From positions 35,593,956-35,657,955 of the forward strand of contig CM046350.1 in assembly GCA_025403435.1 (NCBI GenBank): a stretch of 64,000 bases of DNA, given 5' to 3'. Source of the stretch: Artocarpus heterophyllus. Taxonomy: Eukaryota > Streptophyta > Magnoliopsida > Rosales > Moraceae. Under the pieces are notes generated by a model. It saw only the letters and a list, made by a program, of their open reading frames with translations. It ran no database searches and had not been told where the DNA came from. The position numbers and the translations under genes are program-made. This document shows positions 1 through 12,274 of this stretch, one piece after another (the first letter of the stretch is position 1; every line of letters starts with the position of its first letter).

Positions 1-708
1 GGTATACGGAGTGCCTTGTACTCTCGAAACGTATCCGTATCATGTTTGTAATGTGTAATATTCTGTTAATATTATGTGGAAGTACCAAAGTCAGTTATGG
101 GGATATTCCATATGAAATATGAGTATATTATTTGGATTGAATGTTTGTGTCATGAGGATAGCTGTTTAATGAAAAATATGTCGGGTATGTTTGCAACCAG
201 AGATTCCGTTTAATATCTCTATGAATAAGTTTAATGTATGGTTTTGAATATAAGTGTTTGTGATATATGTTTTATGATTATGTTTTAGTTTATTAGTTGA
301 GGTATGAAATCAAATATATTTGACTTTTCCTTACTCAAAAAGGAAAAGGAACCTAAAGATGAAGTATATAAAATTTCTCTGGCAATCTCCTTAAATGTGA
401 TTGTAAATCACAGTCCATGGACAATGAAGGACTGGAATCATGATATGGTCAATATGTAGGCCTGATCAGATTCTTAGACTATTATACGGTGTTATAAGTT
501 GAAACTTGTCAGAAATACTCTCATTGAGGGATTTAGGAGTAAGATTTATTATGCAAGTAAATAAGTGGAGATACGATAACTTAAATTTGGAGGACAAACA
601 ACATTAACGGTTTAGACTCAGAATTGGAATCATAGTGGAATCATAATTTTTACTAGTATTGCTAGAATTGAAATTTCGAGGACGAAATTTCTTTAAGGGG
701 GGTAGAGC
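1..708 (+). mobile_element. 3' internal end of a chromovirus (untranslated tail and polypurine tract)
   Basis: This is the tail of a Ty3/gypsy element whose body lies left of the window. No reading frame of pol type is recognisable, so it is best read as 3' untranslated sequence. Just before the LTR, at about 676-708, stands the motif that ends many plant chromoviruses: 'tttcgaggacgaaatttctt' followed by a purine-rich tract (tttaagggggg, 692-702), the primer for plus-strand DNA synthesis. The same motif occurs in reverse next to the 3' LTR of element B (29883-29925), which supports the assignment. Confidence 0.7.
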
Positions 709-2685
709 TGTGACACCCGTTATTCTTCTAACGGGTATTGAGGTAATTAAATTAATTTTTAATGTATAAAAAAAAAAATTGCTTCATTTAAATTTATTTT
801 ATAATATTTATTTTTTATCTATTTTTAAGTTTTCTAAAATTCTCTTATATTTATTTAGTATGATTACTAAAAAGCCTTAGAACTTCTAATAAATCTCAAA
901 AATGTCATATTGGCATTATGTGTGTTAAAGTCTTTAGATGAGACATAAGGATATCTTTTCCAACTACTCTTGACCCTCATTTTCTTTATTTCCTCCGTGA
1001 CATGCTTCAACATGTCTCCTCTATAATTGTTTCTATCACTTCTTTTCAAAGACTTCATCTTTTCTTCCTTTTTCTTCCACGGTTCCCACACTCTTCTTCT
1101 CATTTCTTTGCTGAAGCAAAATACTTAGAGAACTTCTTCAAGGCAGCCATAAAAATCAGCCACCATCACCTCCATTTGAGCAAGAATTTCAGTCATACCG
1201 AAGTAAAGGAACCTGTTTTGAAGCCATTTCAAGCTTCCAACTAACCATAATCCGAGGTTAGAATCTTATGAACAAATTTAGTCTTTCATTTATAAATTTT
1301 CTTTTATACTAAAGGATTATTCAAATTTGCGTTCTTAAACCTAAGTATACGTTTGTTGCTATTTTGGAGCATATGTATGAAGTCTAAGTGTATATGCCCT
1401 AGACAGAAAATTTATATTGTTAAACTTTATAATACCTCTATGGGCAGTGGTTATTTCTTGAAATTCTAAGATTAAATTAAAATAAATTTTATGAATGTAG
1501 TTGTATGTTGTGCTTTAGTTTTAATTGTCCTTATGCACGCCTTAGGATCAAGGGAGTATGGAGCTAACGTTAATTGATTCCAGGATTAAGAGACTGTTGA
1601 TAAGCTTAAAAGGTAGGGATTCTATTACTCATCTTTTGTGAGGTTTTTATAGAATTAAAATTGATTGTTTTGCCGCAATATATATATATCTATGTTGAAC
1701 TGATATTATATGATTATCACATATGAAACTATGACATGGACTCGTCTTGTATTGTACGGCGAGGAACATAATGAATTGACACATGTTATAAATTGAGAAG
1801 CATGGTTAGGAAAACTAACTCTATTGATAATGATTCAATATAGAGAAATTGTGAGACATGAAGAGGGCGACGGTTACGTCCTTGGGCATGAATACCCTAA
1901 AAGGTAAAATAGGGGGAAGGCGATGACGCTTCCTTGGGTTGAAAGTCCCAGAACACACTGTACAGGAATCGATTTGGTGAGGACTCGGGGCTTGATGTCC
2001 CCTCACCGGAACACCCTTGGAATGTTTATAGGGTGATCAAGTGCGCCCATTTGGGTCTCGATGAGTTGAGTGATACTCAATTTAACATGGATACCTAGGA
2101 ACAATGATGATTGGTAATATTTGTATAAATGTGTAATTATGACACTTGGTAATGATTAACTACGGTATCCATAAGATGTGATCATAATAAACCTCATAAT
2201 CTGAAATATGATGTGACTTACTAACCATGCAGGTTTTAATGTGGTAATGATAAAAACCTAAAGGTGAGTAATGGCTTTCTCTACTGAGCATAGTGTTGCT
2301 CATACCCTTATGTTTATATCTTTTCAGGACTCACTAAGTGTGAGGTGGCTACGAGAAATATAGTTGAGGAAGTGATGTAGCTATATTACATTGGGACTGC
2401 TTCAATTGTTGAGAATGTTCTTCATGATAATGTAAGCATCAATTGTTACTTTCTGTGACTGTATTACAATGTGTTGAGGGTTAAAATGATGATGACAACA
2501 GTTTATATTATTAAATTTAAGGTGCTACATTAAAACTGTGGTTTATTTATCGTTTATATTTTTATTTTTGAGTTGAGAGTTTTCATTTAAGTCCCGGGCA
2601 AATTTTATTTTTAAGGTTTTACTTTTATTATTTATTTTTATTTTATCTCATTAAAAACTGTTAACCCCCACATAGGGGCGTTACA
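709..2685 (+). repeat. 3' LTR of a plus-strand chromovirus
   Basis: The segment begins TGTGACACCC directly after the polypurine tract and ends GGGGCGTTACA, so it has TG...CA ends with an imperfect terminal inverted repeat. Its length, about 1,977 bp, fits the long LTRs of Tekay/Del-type chromoviruses. The motif around 2265-2315 (short 'gtgagtaatgg...ctactgagcat...gctcatacc') resembles the 'ctactgagcc...gctcac' block found reversed in the LTRs of element B. Small open frames inside it are not genes. The 5' partner LTR lies outside the window, so the target duplication cannot be checked. Confidence 0.75.
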
Positions 2686-2689
2686 GCTT

Positions 2690-3515
2690 TATTTTGAAAA
2701 CCCTTTTCTTCTTGTTTCTCCTCATACTTCTCCCATTTTTTGATGGTGAGATGCAACTTTCTTGAAATTTGAGGAGTTTTGGTTATTTTAACCATGACTA
2801 CGACCACGATCGCAACCTCAACCGCGACCATATCCACGACCACATCCACTATGTTGACCATGTCCAGGATCTTCAACATATGCCGCATTCGCTTTAGGGA
2901 ATGGCATTGATCTAGTTGGGCGAGATTGATGATTTTTCATCAACAATTCATTATTTTGTTTCGCAACAAGAAGAAATGATATTAATTCAAAATATTTTTT
3001 AAAGTCTCGCTCTCAATATTGTTGTTGCAAAAGCACATTAGAGGCATAAAAAGTAGAGTCTGTTTTTTTCTAATATGTCTTCATTAGTAAAACTTTCTTC
3101 GCATAATTTTAATTGAGAAGTAATTTTAAACGCGAAATTACACTCACTCATAGTTTTAAAATCTTGCAGTAGCAGGTGCATCTAATTATAGCGAGCCTTA
3201 GGAAGTATTATAGTCTTTTGATAGTCATACATTTCCTTTAAATTATTCCAAAGGACATATAGATCTTTTATCATCAAATATTCATTTTTCAATCTTTCAT
3301 GGAGATGATGACGAACAAATATCATTGCCTTTGTGCGATCCTGTGAGGATGCATCATTTCCTTCTTTTACTGTATTTCCTAGGTTTTATAGCATCAAGGT
3401 GGATCTCAACATCAAGAGTCCATGCCAAATAATTTTTGTTAGAAATATCAAAAGCAATGATCTCGAGCTTTGTGAGATTCGACGTTGTGATAACTACTTT
3501 ATAACAAATATATGA
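2690..3515 (-). pseudogene. Copia gag remnant (UBN2-type), interrupted by an LTR
   Basis: Translated on the minus strand, the region near 3515 gives a start of the type 'NLTKLEIIAFDI', with 'NKNYLAWTLDVEIHLDAI' just after it. This is typical of plant copia UBN2 gag proteins, which form the particle around element RNA. Further on, 'NNELLMKNHQSRPT' appears near 2930, followed by a glycine/arginine-rich stretch at about 2790-2880 (GRG-type repeats) and a lysine/glutamate-rich stretch at about 2700-2760. The zinc knuckle expected next is absent, because the chromovirus LTR begins at that point. Several frameshifts and stops separate these blocks. Family membership is confident; the exact limits are not. 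Confidence 0.6.
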
Positions 3516-4262
3516 TAAAGTTAATAAAAATAGCATCAATGATTAAAAAAATTACAACAATACACTATTGTGAACATAATATATAATGGAAAAAAAACAT
3601 AAGTACCATAACCATAAAATAAATGTACAAATAATATGACAATTCATTAATAATCATGAATTCATCAATTAATGGTAAATTAAAGAGAAATGATAATATA
3701 AAATAAAGATAAAACACAATAGTTATTATTCAATAAATTCATTTCTAATAATTATGACAAATTTAAAATACATATAATGCATATATGTCAACCATTGCAA
3801 ACGGGAATATTTATATTGAATGACAATACTAAGAAATTAAAGCAATGTTGTTATTACAAATACATAATATGCATGAATTAATAACCACGTACATAAAAAA
3901 ATGACAAATGAAAAGCTCGACAGAATCTCATATTAAAGTATGAAAATCAAAATTTAATGATCAGAATAACCACAATCACCTATGAATAATATATAATGAG
4001 ATTCAACTTACAAAAATGTTGAAATATAAAGTTAATTGCAAGAAAGATTTCAAAGACTATATATATATATATATATATGAATATATGCCTGCAATAATTA
4101 AGTACATAGATATATAATGTACAAACATATACATGTGAGAAAGAGATATTTAGGATGCGTAAAACAAAGTCATGAATATATGGTATGATCAATTAACATA
4201 TATAAGCGGACTACCTTAAAAAAATGTGCCTGAATGAATCACAAACAATTAAAGAAATCATG

Positions 4263-4281
4263 GTAGAACTCGTGCTGATAA
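4263..4281 (-). other. Primer binding site remnant of copia element E
   Basis: The minus strand reads TTATCAGCACGAGTTC directly after the LTR end (TATAACACA). A TATCAGCACGA-type site at this place is common in plant copia elements and pairs with part of the initiator methionine tRNA. The position between LTR and leader supports the call; the match is partial. Confidence 0.45.
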
Positions 4282-4602
4282 TGTGTTATAAAACAAAGCA
4301 AAGTATAATAAAAACCTAAAGAGAAATGAGAGACAAAAGTATCTTTCTATTCTTTCACTTGTGAAGGATGAACATTCAAGCTTAGCACAGCCTCTATTTA
4401 CAGACCAAGAATCATAACTAGAGGTAATGCCAATAGAATAACTTACATAGGTTACATATACAATTAAGAGAGACGTAATGCACAATATTAAGAAGGATTC
4501 AATAGTGAGATAATGTGGTCTAAATATGACTTGTAAATTTGCAATAAAACCTTTGCATGTAACTCATGGCATACTGGGAGGTGGCATCCACACATAAACA
4601 CA
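4282..4602 (-). repeat. 5' LTR of copia element E
   Basis: On the plus strand the segment starts TGTGTTATAAA and ends CATAAACACA, giving matching TGTGTT-type inverted ends and a length of about 321 bp. On the minus strand it holds an A/T-rich promoter-like block (TGTAAATAGAGG near 4390) followed by a pyrimidine-rich stretch ending at the primer site. This is the layout of small copia LTRs. The upstream edge is the weaker one. No second LTR is in the window. Confidence 0.5.
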
Positions 4603-4931
4603 CTTGATTCACAAAAAATTAGATTTTTAAATGATGCCCCCACTTATATCTTGACAAGTGCCCTCGCTCATCCCTATTCTCTAAACTTATGTATCATTTC
4701 CTTTTTAAAATTGATGATATCACCACAAACTATTTATTTTTTTTAAAAATTTAAATGTTTTCTTCAAATCTGTTAGGAAAGATTTTGTATTATTTATTTT
4801 ACACTTAAAAAAGTTTACAAGTACTACAAAACATTTATTTTTTTGAAATTAAAAATTAAAAAATTTCAATGACAAAATCATCTCCATTGACAGATATCTC
4901 TACTTTAACCATTCAAAAAAGAAGAAAAAAA
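4603..4931. other. AT-rich non-coding spacer
   Basis: I see no reading frame, RNA gene or clear repeat boundary here. Runs of A and T dominate. It separates the LTR of copia element E from the decayed chromovirus LTR that follows. Confidence 0.5.
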
Positions 4932-6970
4932 TGTCAGGATCACCTCCACTTTCTGGGACGCCCTAGGGAGGGGGTCAGTAAGTCTTGGATAAAGAAGATG
5001 AAATTAAAGTAAATAAGAGGAAAAGTGAATGAAGATATGTAGAAAATAAATAAATTAACTAGATTTCTCATTCGAAAATAAATATCATCGGCGGTCACTG
5101 TCACGTGAATGCCACGAAGATGGGGCCAAGATCTTATCATCATTCACTATTACGTGGTCGCTTACCACGAAGGTGAGTAGGTAAGTAACAGTAAATCATA
5201 TAATTAATACAAATTCATTGAAAACCATCCACTTTGAAATCAATGACACGATGGGACTCACAAAGACGAAAACAACATCATGAAAAATGGATAATAATAA
5301 CAATAACAAAATCACCGTAAATCATCATTTACAGAATAAATCATGATATATATCTAATATAGACGACGACATCGAGACTAGTCGTACAGTATACGTATGT
5401 TCCATAGTTCTAGAGAAAATACCATTTCAACCCATAGAGCCAAGTTTCGATCCTAGGACCATCCTTCCTCTTCAAACCTGGAAAGGGGATTTAAAAAAAA
5501 AAAAAACAATAAAACGTGAGCGGAAGGCTCAATAGGATAATTAGTTAAAAACAATTTGTTTACAGACAATAATCATAGATAAAAATGTCATTCCCAAACA
5601 AATCTAAAGATCTTGACAAAAATAAATAAATACTTACTTGTAAGAAATTTGATAAAAAGTCATTATACGGGTTTTGAAAATCTGAAAAGAATATTAAAAT
5701 ACAATTCTTCAAAATCAAGATAGAAATTATTTCTACAATTATTTAAAAATCAAGCATTTGGCCAAAACAGTTTAAAAAGGACTACCAAAGAAAGGGATAG
5801 AAATATCCTACCTCATTTGAAATCCAATAATGTAAGCTCCAAGTAAAATTCAACGTATGCTCCATATACGTTCAAAACCTTAAAAACTGCATTTAAAATC
5901 AGAAATTACTTTCAACATATATCATTATGTCAGTTAATTATCAGTGTTCTTTTTGACTCAAAATAATCATCACTCAAAATCATAACCCTTTTTGAAACAT
6001 TTTGAAATCATTAAACGTTGAAAACCGAAAGAAAAATATAATTTTTCAAGTTCACAATCAGCCTGCAAAACATCCTGGGTCGGCCTGCCGAACCTACATA
6101 GTTTGGCCAACCGAACTCTAGAACCAGCCTACCAAATTGGCTTTAGTCTGGCTTGTCGATGGCATGAATCTAGCTTGTCAAACTTATGAATTCGACATGT
6201 AGAAGATCAACATCGACCTGCCAAACTGAAAAAATCTGGGGACCCGAGACTTCGAGTTTCGGCATCCCTAATCTCTAAATCCAATTTTAAAACCTGTTTT
6301 TCAATTCCTAAATCATGAAAATCATACAGAAAGCATAGAAAACCATTATAGAACAAGTTTAAACCATTTTTTCCAAATTTAAACTCAATGTCGCAATTGA
6401 TTTGAAAATAAAAAAATGTAAAAACTTGTTTAAATCGATTTTTGTTCAAATAAAGCTTAGATTCACTCTAAAACAGTTTCTACATTTTGAATTGAATATT
6501 ATTTGAGCTCAAGAAAGCTCGGATTCAACATCCAAGGAAAATTAAAAAATTGAAAATAAAACTCTAAAATTTCAAAGAGAAAAGAGAAAGCTAGCCTTGG
6601 ATGGACATTTTTGAATAAAAGCTTGATGATTGAACCACAATTCTTGCTCAAATTCGTGAAAAATCAGAGAAAAAGAGAGAGAAAGAGAGTGTGCAGAGAG
6701 AGAGACGAGAGAGACAGATGGAGAGTGAAAGAGAGAGAAAATGAAATAAAGGAAATGAAAGAAATACAAGGCTTAAGGGCATTTTAGTAAATATGGGAAA
6801 AATATAGAATAAAAATATCATTTGGTATTTTAAAACCAAAAATTAAATTTTAAATAAACAAATACAATAAAATCTTCAAATGACTAAAATTAACGATAAA
6901 AATTACACTAACACACTTAATAATTAAACTTAATATAATTAGCCTTACTTTAAAATTCAAGGGCGTTATA
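4932..6970 (-). repeat. Diverged chromovirus LTR (solo or remnant), related to element B
   Basis: Several blocks match the LTRs of element B in the same order and strand: 'aacaataaaacgtgagcg' (about 5500), 'ctaccaaagaaa.ggatagaa.tcctacctca' (5780-5815), decayed copies of the cggcctgccg unit (6070-6230), a GA-rich stretch (6665-6740) and the end 'gggcgttata' (6961-6970) against 'gggacgttaca' in B. The internal coding region and a second LTR are missing, so a solo LTR is likely. The left edge (tgtcaggatcacc at 4932) is a guess, because the first several hundred bases are too diverged to place. Confidence 0.55.
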
Positions 6971-8430
6971 TTTTCTTCTTTTATTATTTTTTTTAATATT
7001 ATTCTCCCTATATGTCATCTTCTCTCAAAAAGCTATTTCCTTCGTGTAATATTCCCTTGAAAAAAAAATTAAAAAAAAGAAAAACAAGTTATTTCAAGAT
7101 AAACATCATCTTCATTTTTTTTGTTATTTTTTAATAATATTTCCTCCATACATCTGATTCATTCACCCATTACATGCTTTATATAGTGACGATTGCACTC
7201 AAACTGATTTCTCATATTTCTTTTCGATTAAAAAAAACTACCATATTCCTCTCTATTCTCATCTTCTAAATCCCATCTTTTTTTTTTTTCCAATTTTTAC
7301 TTACTCAAAAAAATTTCCATTCCTTTTTTTAAAAGTGTGACTATCCCTCAAAATAACTTTATAACAGCAACAACTGTTTTAAGATATGTAAAATTATACC
7401 TATTACTTAAATATTATAACAATTTTTCTTTCTCTGGTTAGAAAATTTATTATACTTCTAGTTATTTTTTTTTCTTCTTCTTCTTTTTCTTTAGATTTAT
7501 GAATAGGATATGAAAAATAATTTATTACAGTCGTATTAATTGTGTACATTAAGAAAGATATTTTTAATGATATCAACACCACTTTCAAAGAATGAAAACT
7601 CTTCGAGTACGATTTTAATACCCTAATAAAAGTTTATTATGGAGCACATTATAAAAAGTTTATCTTTTTTCCTCCAATTCAAGTATATAATTTTTAAGCC
7701 TTTTCGTACTTCCGCTGAAACCAAATCCTAGATTATCCTTGCTCATACGTGCATATTTCTATTTGTGTGTTGGGTGTTTGTTTTTTTCTTTTTTCCCCTT
7801 CTTTCTTACAAATGTGAAATTTTGGATAGTGTTACTCATAAAGGTTCGTGATTCATCAAGGGCATAATAGATCTTCTAGTGAAAATTTGCAAAATTTTAT
7901 ATCATATTTGTATTGAAAACTTAGACCATCATCGGGTAAAACTACAAAGGTATTTGACAAGATGATTAAAACTATTGGTTAGAACTGTTTTTACTGTAAT
8001 ATGTAAAAGCTTTATATTGTAGCAATTTTTTTTATTGTTAATGTAACACGTAAAAGCTTTACACTGTTTGTAACTGAAAAAGTAGTTTAAATCATTAATA
8101 CCAAACGTCTTATACATTTGTACTATTTATGGGTAGAAATTAGCACAGAAGGGACCAATACTATATTCTTTTTAATTAAATAGGTTAATAATTAAATTCA
8201 TGATTATTTAATATGACGCATAGGCCATTATCGTCGAGATATTAATGAGAGGCTAGACGGATACAGGGGATGCTGTCCAACAGAATACGACAAAATCGAC
8301 TCCATTTTTTTTTGTGAAGCAATAATGATTTAAGCTGTTGTCGTATTCATATATATGTATATGCATAGACTACATAGTTATATTTATCTATAAAAAAAAT
8401 ATTAGGGTCCTTCTCTTTAACCTTTTTTTT
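6971..8430. other. AT-rich non-coding region
   Basis: Long T and A runs (for example at 7278-7290) and no convincing coding frame. The short open frames are random in composition (K/N/I/F-rich). No repeat boundaries are recognised. Confidence 0.5.
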
Positions 8431-9114
8431 GGTCACTTTCTATCTCCTATTCATCACATTTGCCAATAAAAATAAAATATAACAACAAACCATTATTTCA
8501 CCTTTTTATTACAACTTTGTTATTGAATTTTTTTATCGATAAAAAGAGATTTTTTTTTTAAATTAGTTACAGGATTATTTTTAACGTTTTATTAGAAAAG
8601 TGGAAAAAAGAACATACACACACACACATATATATATGACGTTATATATATAACTTTTATTACGTGGACATACGGATTACGAGTTGTGGATATACGGAAA
8701 AGTTTTTTGTAAACAATGTTGTGTTAATATATATATATATACACTGAGGAAAGAAATTGTATAGTTAACAAAAAAAAGATCGTATATGCTTTTATACATA
8801 TAAATCCTGGAAAAATATTGTAAAGTAAAGAAAGTCAGATTGCAAGATCATTTACAGATTGCCAAATGATATGATGAAAAAAATAATAATAATAACAACA
8901 TTAATGTAAGTTGTCCAAAACTAACGTAATAACAAAATGCCGAGTATCTTCTTTTTTTTTTTCTCTCTTTTTGAGGAATAAAATGATAAATACATTAGAG
9001 TGACAAAGTTGTAATAAAAAGGTGAAATAATGGTTTATTGTTATACTTCATTTTTATTGAAAAATGTGATGATATATAATAAGAGTATAAGATAGAGAGT
9101 GTCCAAAAAGTGAC
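8431..9114. mobile_element. Inverted-repeat (foldback/MITE-like) element, about 684 bp
   Basis: The left arm, 8431-8520, starts GGTCACTTTC. The right arm, 9003-9114, ends AAAAGTGACC. The reverse complement of the right arm aligns with the left arm over about 90-110 bp, including the shared blocks CATCACATTT, CAATAAAAAT and ACCATTATTTCACC. The last of these continues into TTTTTATTACAACTTTGT in both arms. The 480-bp centre is AT-rich and non-coding. Long terminal inverted repeats without coding sequence fit a non-autonomous DNA transposon. I could not find a clear target-site duplication, so the superfamily is left open. Confidence 0.6.
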
Positions 9115-10068
9115 CTTGATATACTAGTAATTATTAGAGGTATGCAGAAGAATTATTAGAAAAAAATACAAAGATTAAAAAATGAAATGCATAAAAAAAT
9201 AAATCAGATAAAGAAGCTCAGAATAGGTGGACAAGATACAATTTATTAAAAATATGAAAAGATAAACTCTTAGAAATAAAAAGAGATTTAGATGGTAGAA
9301 TTAATTGGGGATATAGAATAAGAGGAAAAAAAAAAAGATAGGGCATAACGGACTAAATGCAATAAAAGCAGAAAAATATATCAAATAAATCCCACAAAGA
9401 AAGACTCAAGACTAACATTGAGAATAACTGTGCATATATGAGTAATAATGCACACTAAATGGATTTTATTTTTCCTTTTTGAAGGGCTAAATGGACCTAA
9501 TTGTTTGACAGAAAACTAATATGTCAAGGCATAATTTTTTCATTTTACCATTTTTTAGGTGAAAGTTAAGCATTGCACTTAACTCTTTAAAAGGTAAAAA
9601 GAGCATTCAGCCTTAAGATAAATCCACACTTCTTCATATTGGAATTTAGTGCTCAAATTTCCCACCTTAAAGTTTTGAAAAAAAAATAAGAGATAATAAA
9701 CAAGAACAAAAACTATTTTAAAGAAAAAATATTTTAAGAAAACGTAAATATAGAAAGCGCTTTCTATTAGTATTTTTTTTCCTCCTAAAAGTGAAACAAA
9801 TAGTGAAGATGCTCATTTCAAATTGTTAATTAGGAGGATCCATATTATTCTTTAAACTTTTAATGACAAAAAAAAAAGTGGGAATGTATACTTAACAAAA
9901 CAACACCATTCTGGTTTTTATTTCTTATTTTTATTCTTGATAATTTTCTCATAAAAATGAATAGTGCTAACCATCGACAGGGACTGAGGGAGCTTAGGCT
10001 GGGGGAGGCCTCCTGGCACAAGTGCCTCCTTCATAAATCTAACGAAATTTATATTTTTCCCTTTTTCT

Positions 10069-10104
<36 letters not shown>

Positions 10105-11506
10105 GCCCCCTTCCCTCTTAATCATTAATAGGTTCAAACATCTCTTGAACTCAACCTAAGTGGCAAATTTATACTTTAAATTTCCTTCTCCAAGGTTTTT
10201 TTTTCATTTTTATTTTTTTTATTTTACACCCTATAAGCATTAATGGAACAAGCTTAGTCAAGGATGCTTATGCCAAAGGTACTTGCAAAAAGCCAATGAA
10301 ACTTTTTTTATTTACCCTTTTGGCCTTTTATTTATTTTATAAATAACAAATTTTAAATAAAACAAATTGAAGACATAATAAGCATTAACATAATAATAAA
10401 AGCTTTTAATTTAATTAATCAAACAAGCTTAAGTTCTTCTGGTTAAAAAAGCTCTTTTTTACATATTATCTAAAAAATAACTTATGCTTATCTTTTTGCT
10501 GCTTAAAAACAAAAACAAGCAATCCCAAATGCCGATAATGTTTGATATGCAGTGTGTACCATCATTATTCATATGGACACGCGTTTATGCGTTAGTCTAT
10601 GTGGTCATAGTTGGTAAAGAGAAGAAGAAAAACATCACTGCATTTTTTTTTAATTAATAAAAGTACGGACAGGAATAAATTTTTTTTGACGCAATATCGC
10701 GTTAAACTGAGCTCATACAATTACCGAAAGCCAGTCGATCGTACGTAAATGAAAGTAACAATTCACCAACTCTATCAAGAAAATAAATCTTGCAGAAAAG
10801 AAAAAAAGATTATAAAAAATAAATGGACAATTTACAAAAATCACCTTTATTAAAAATATTCTTCAACTAACTACTTATTAAAATACCCTTTATTAAAAAT
10901 TACAGATTTATTATAAGTCCAAGTTATCATCTTTTCTTACTCCCTCATGAAGGAATAGAGAGAACCAAAGTTTATAATTTTTGAGATTAAATTATAATGA
11001 GTAAAATAATAAATGTATAATTAATATTTTACAAAATAAAATAAAAAAAAAAACAATTTTGAAAAGTTAAGAATATGAGGATATTTTCAATAAAGGGACC
11101 ATGTAGTTTTCTCAAAATTAATAGATCATTGACCTCTTTCAAGTAATAGTTATGGGCCTAGTTTTGAATATGCAAGGCTCGCACGACTTCCAAGGGGGCT
11201 AAAGCTTTCAGTGGAAATCTAATAGCAAACAGGAGATGGATCCTTAACACTTAGGTCCCTTAAAACTCCCAGGCTGGATAAACAGCAATCGCAGCTGTTA
11301 TTCTCAGACAAGGCCATAAATATATGCTAAAGGCTAGGAGGGCGATCTAAGAGTAGGTAAACGTCTTGAGATTATATGTTTCTATTGTTCACCTATTTCA
11401 GACAAAGGTTTTAAAATAAGCTATTGCGTTTAGGTCTATTAGTGCCTGGTCCTTGATTGGTATAGTCCAAGTTTAGAGCTAGACGAAGTCATGCAATGCT
11501 AGTAAC
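9115..11506. other. AT-rich non-coding region
   Basis: No supported gene. Contains a T run of about 27 bases at 10072-10098 and many shorter A/T runs. The segment 11150-11490 is less AT-rich and may be an old, unidentifiable element, but I could not assign it. Confidence 0.5.
10072..10098. repeat. Poly-T tract (27 bp)
   Basis: An uninterrupted run of T follows 'ctttttctttc'. It could be a reverse-strand poly-A tail of a retroposed sequence, but nothing recognisable is attached to it. It is listed as a simple repeat. Confidence 0.8.
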
Positions 11507-12266
11507 TAGGGATGTTAATGAAATCCGTGAATTCATTATATGCGCTCAATCCTATTCAATTCAAAGGTTTTGGCTTAGGCTATGAAAAGTTTAGGATTAG
11601 TTTTGGATTGAAAAAATCCCAATCCGAAGATTTTGGCTCGGATTATTGATTAAGTAATTCTCAATCCGTCCAATTCATTAATCCAAAACCCCACATGTAT
11701 TTATATATTTTATAATTTTAATAATAAATATTTAAATAAAACTTTTCCTTTTTCTAAGAAAAAACTTTTGCAATGTATTTTGCCAAGCTAATATTATCAG
11801 GTTAGGTTTAAAAGGTCTAACCTAGGTTAAAAATAGGAGATCCCAGGAGAAGTGATTGAAGTTGAAATGCTTTGAAGTTTTAAGTTGTTGTTGATGAATG
11901 AACAATAATTTATTTTGAGTTTGTCTTTTAAGAAGACTTGATTTTAAGTTTTATTAAAGTTAGTCTGTCTTAATAATTGGTTGTAACAAATTTAATTTTA
12001 TTTAGCTATTTTATATTACAGAATGTTTATTTTAATGTTTGATGTTGAAAAAATTGGCCTTCAATATTCTTATTTTAAAAGATCATTGCTTAATCCGCAA
12101 ATACGTGAATTCAATATGAAGGTTTTGGATTGGATTGCGGATTGAGATTTTTCTAATTCGAAGGTTTTAGATTGAATTGCAGATTAAGTTTTTCTCAATC
12201 CGAAGATTTTAAATTGGATTGCGGATTGACCATGAATCCTAAATATCCAATCCGTTAATACCCCTA
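11507..12266. mobile_element. hAT-type MITE with 8-bp target-site duplication
   Basis: The left end reads TAGGGATGTTAATG. The right end, reverse-complemented, reads TAGGGGTATTAACGG, a hAT-like terminal inverted repeat. The flanks are CTAGTAAC (11499-11506) and CTATTAAC (12267-12274), an 8-bp duplication with one mismatch, the length expected for hAT transposases. Inside, near both ends, the short motif 'aatccgaag.tttt' and its variants recur many times (11575-11690, 12115-12250). These are subterminal repeats of the kind hAT transposases bind. There is no transposase frame, so the element is non-autonomous and about 760 bp long. Confidence 0.75.
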
Positions 12267-12274
12267 CTATTAAC

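Larger units (their letters stand above)
2686..4602 (-). mobile_element. Degenerate Ty1/copia element E (5' part only)
   Basis: Read on the minus strand, this segment holds an LTR (4282-4602), a primer site (about 4263-4281), an AT-rich leader and the first part of gag. It stops at 2686, where the chromovirus 3' LTR begins. The rest of the copia element should therefore lie left of the chromovirus, outside the window. Frames are broken throughout, so this is an old, inactive copy. Confidence 0.6.

Noticed and set aside
6572..6839. Serine/leucine-rich minus-strand frames
   Set aside because: They arise from the GA-rich tract of the decayed chromovirus LTR.
11150..11490. Less AT-rich stretch that might be a LINE RNase H remnant
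   Set aside because: Translated phrases are suggestive in places, but no conserved catalytic pattern could be followed over more than a few residues.
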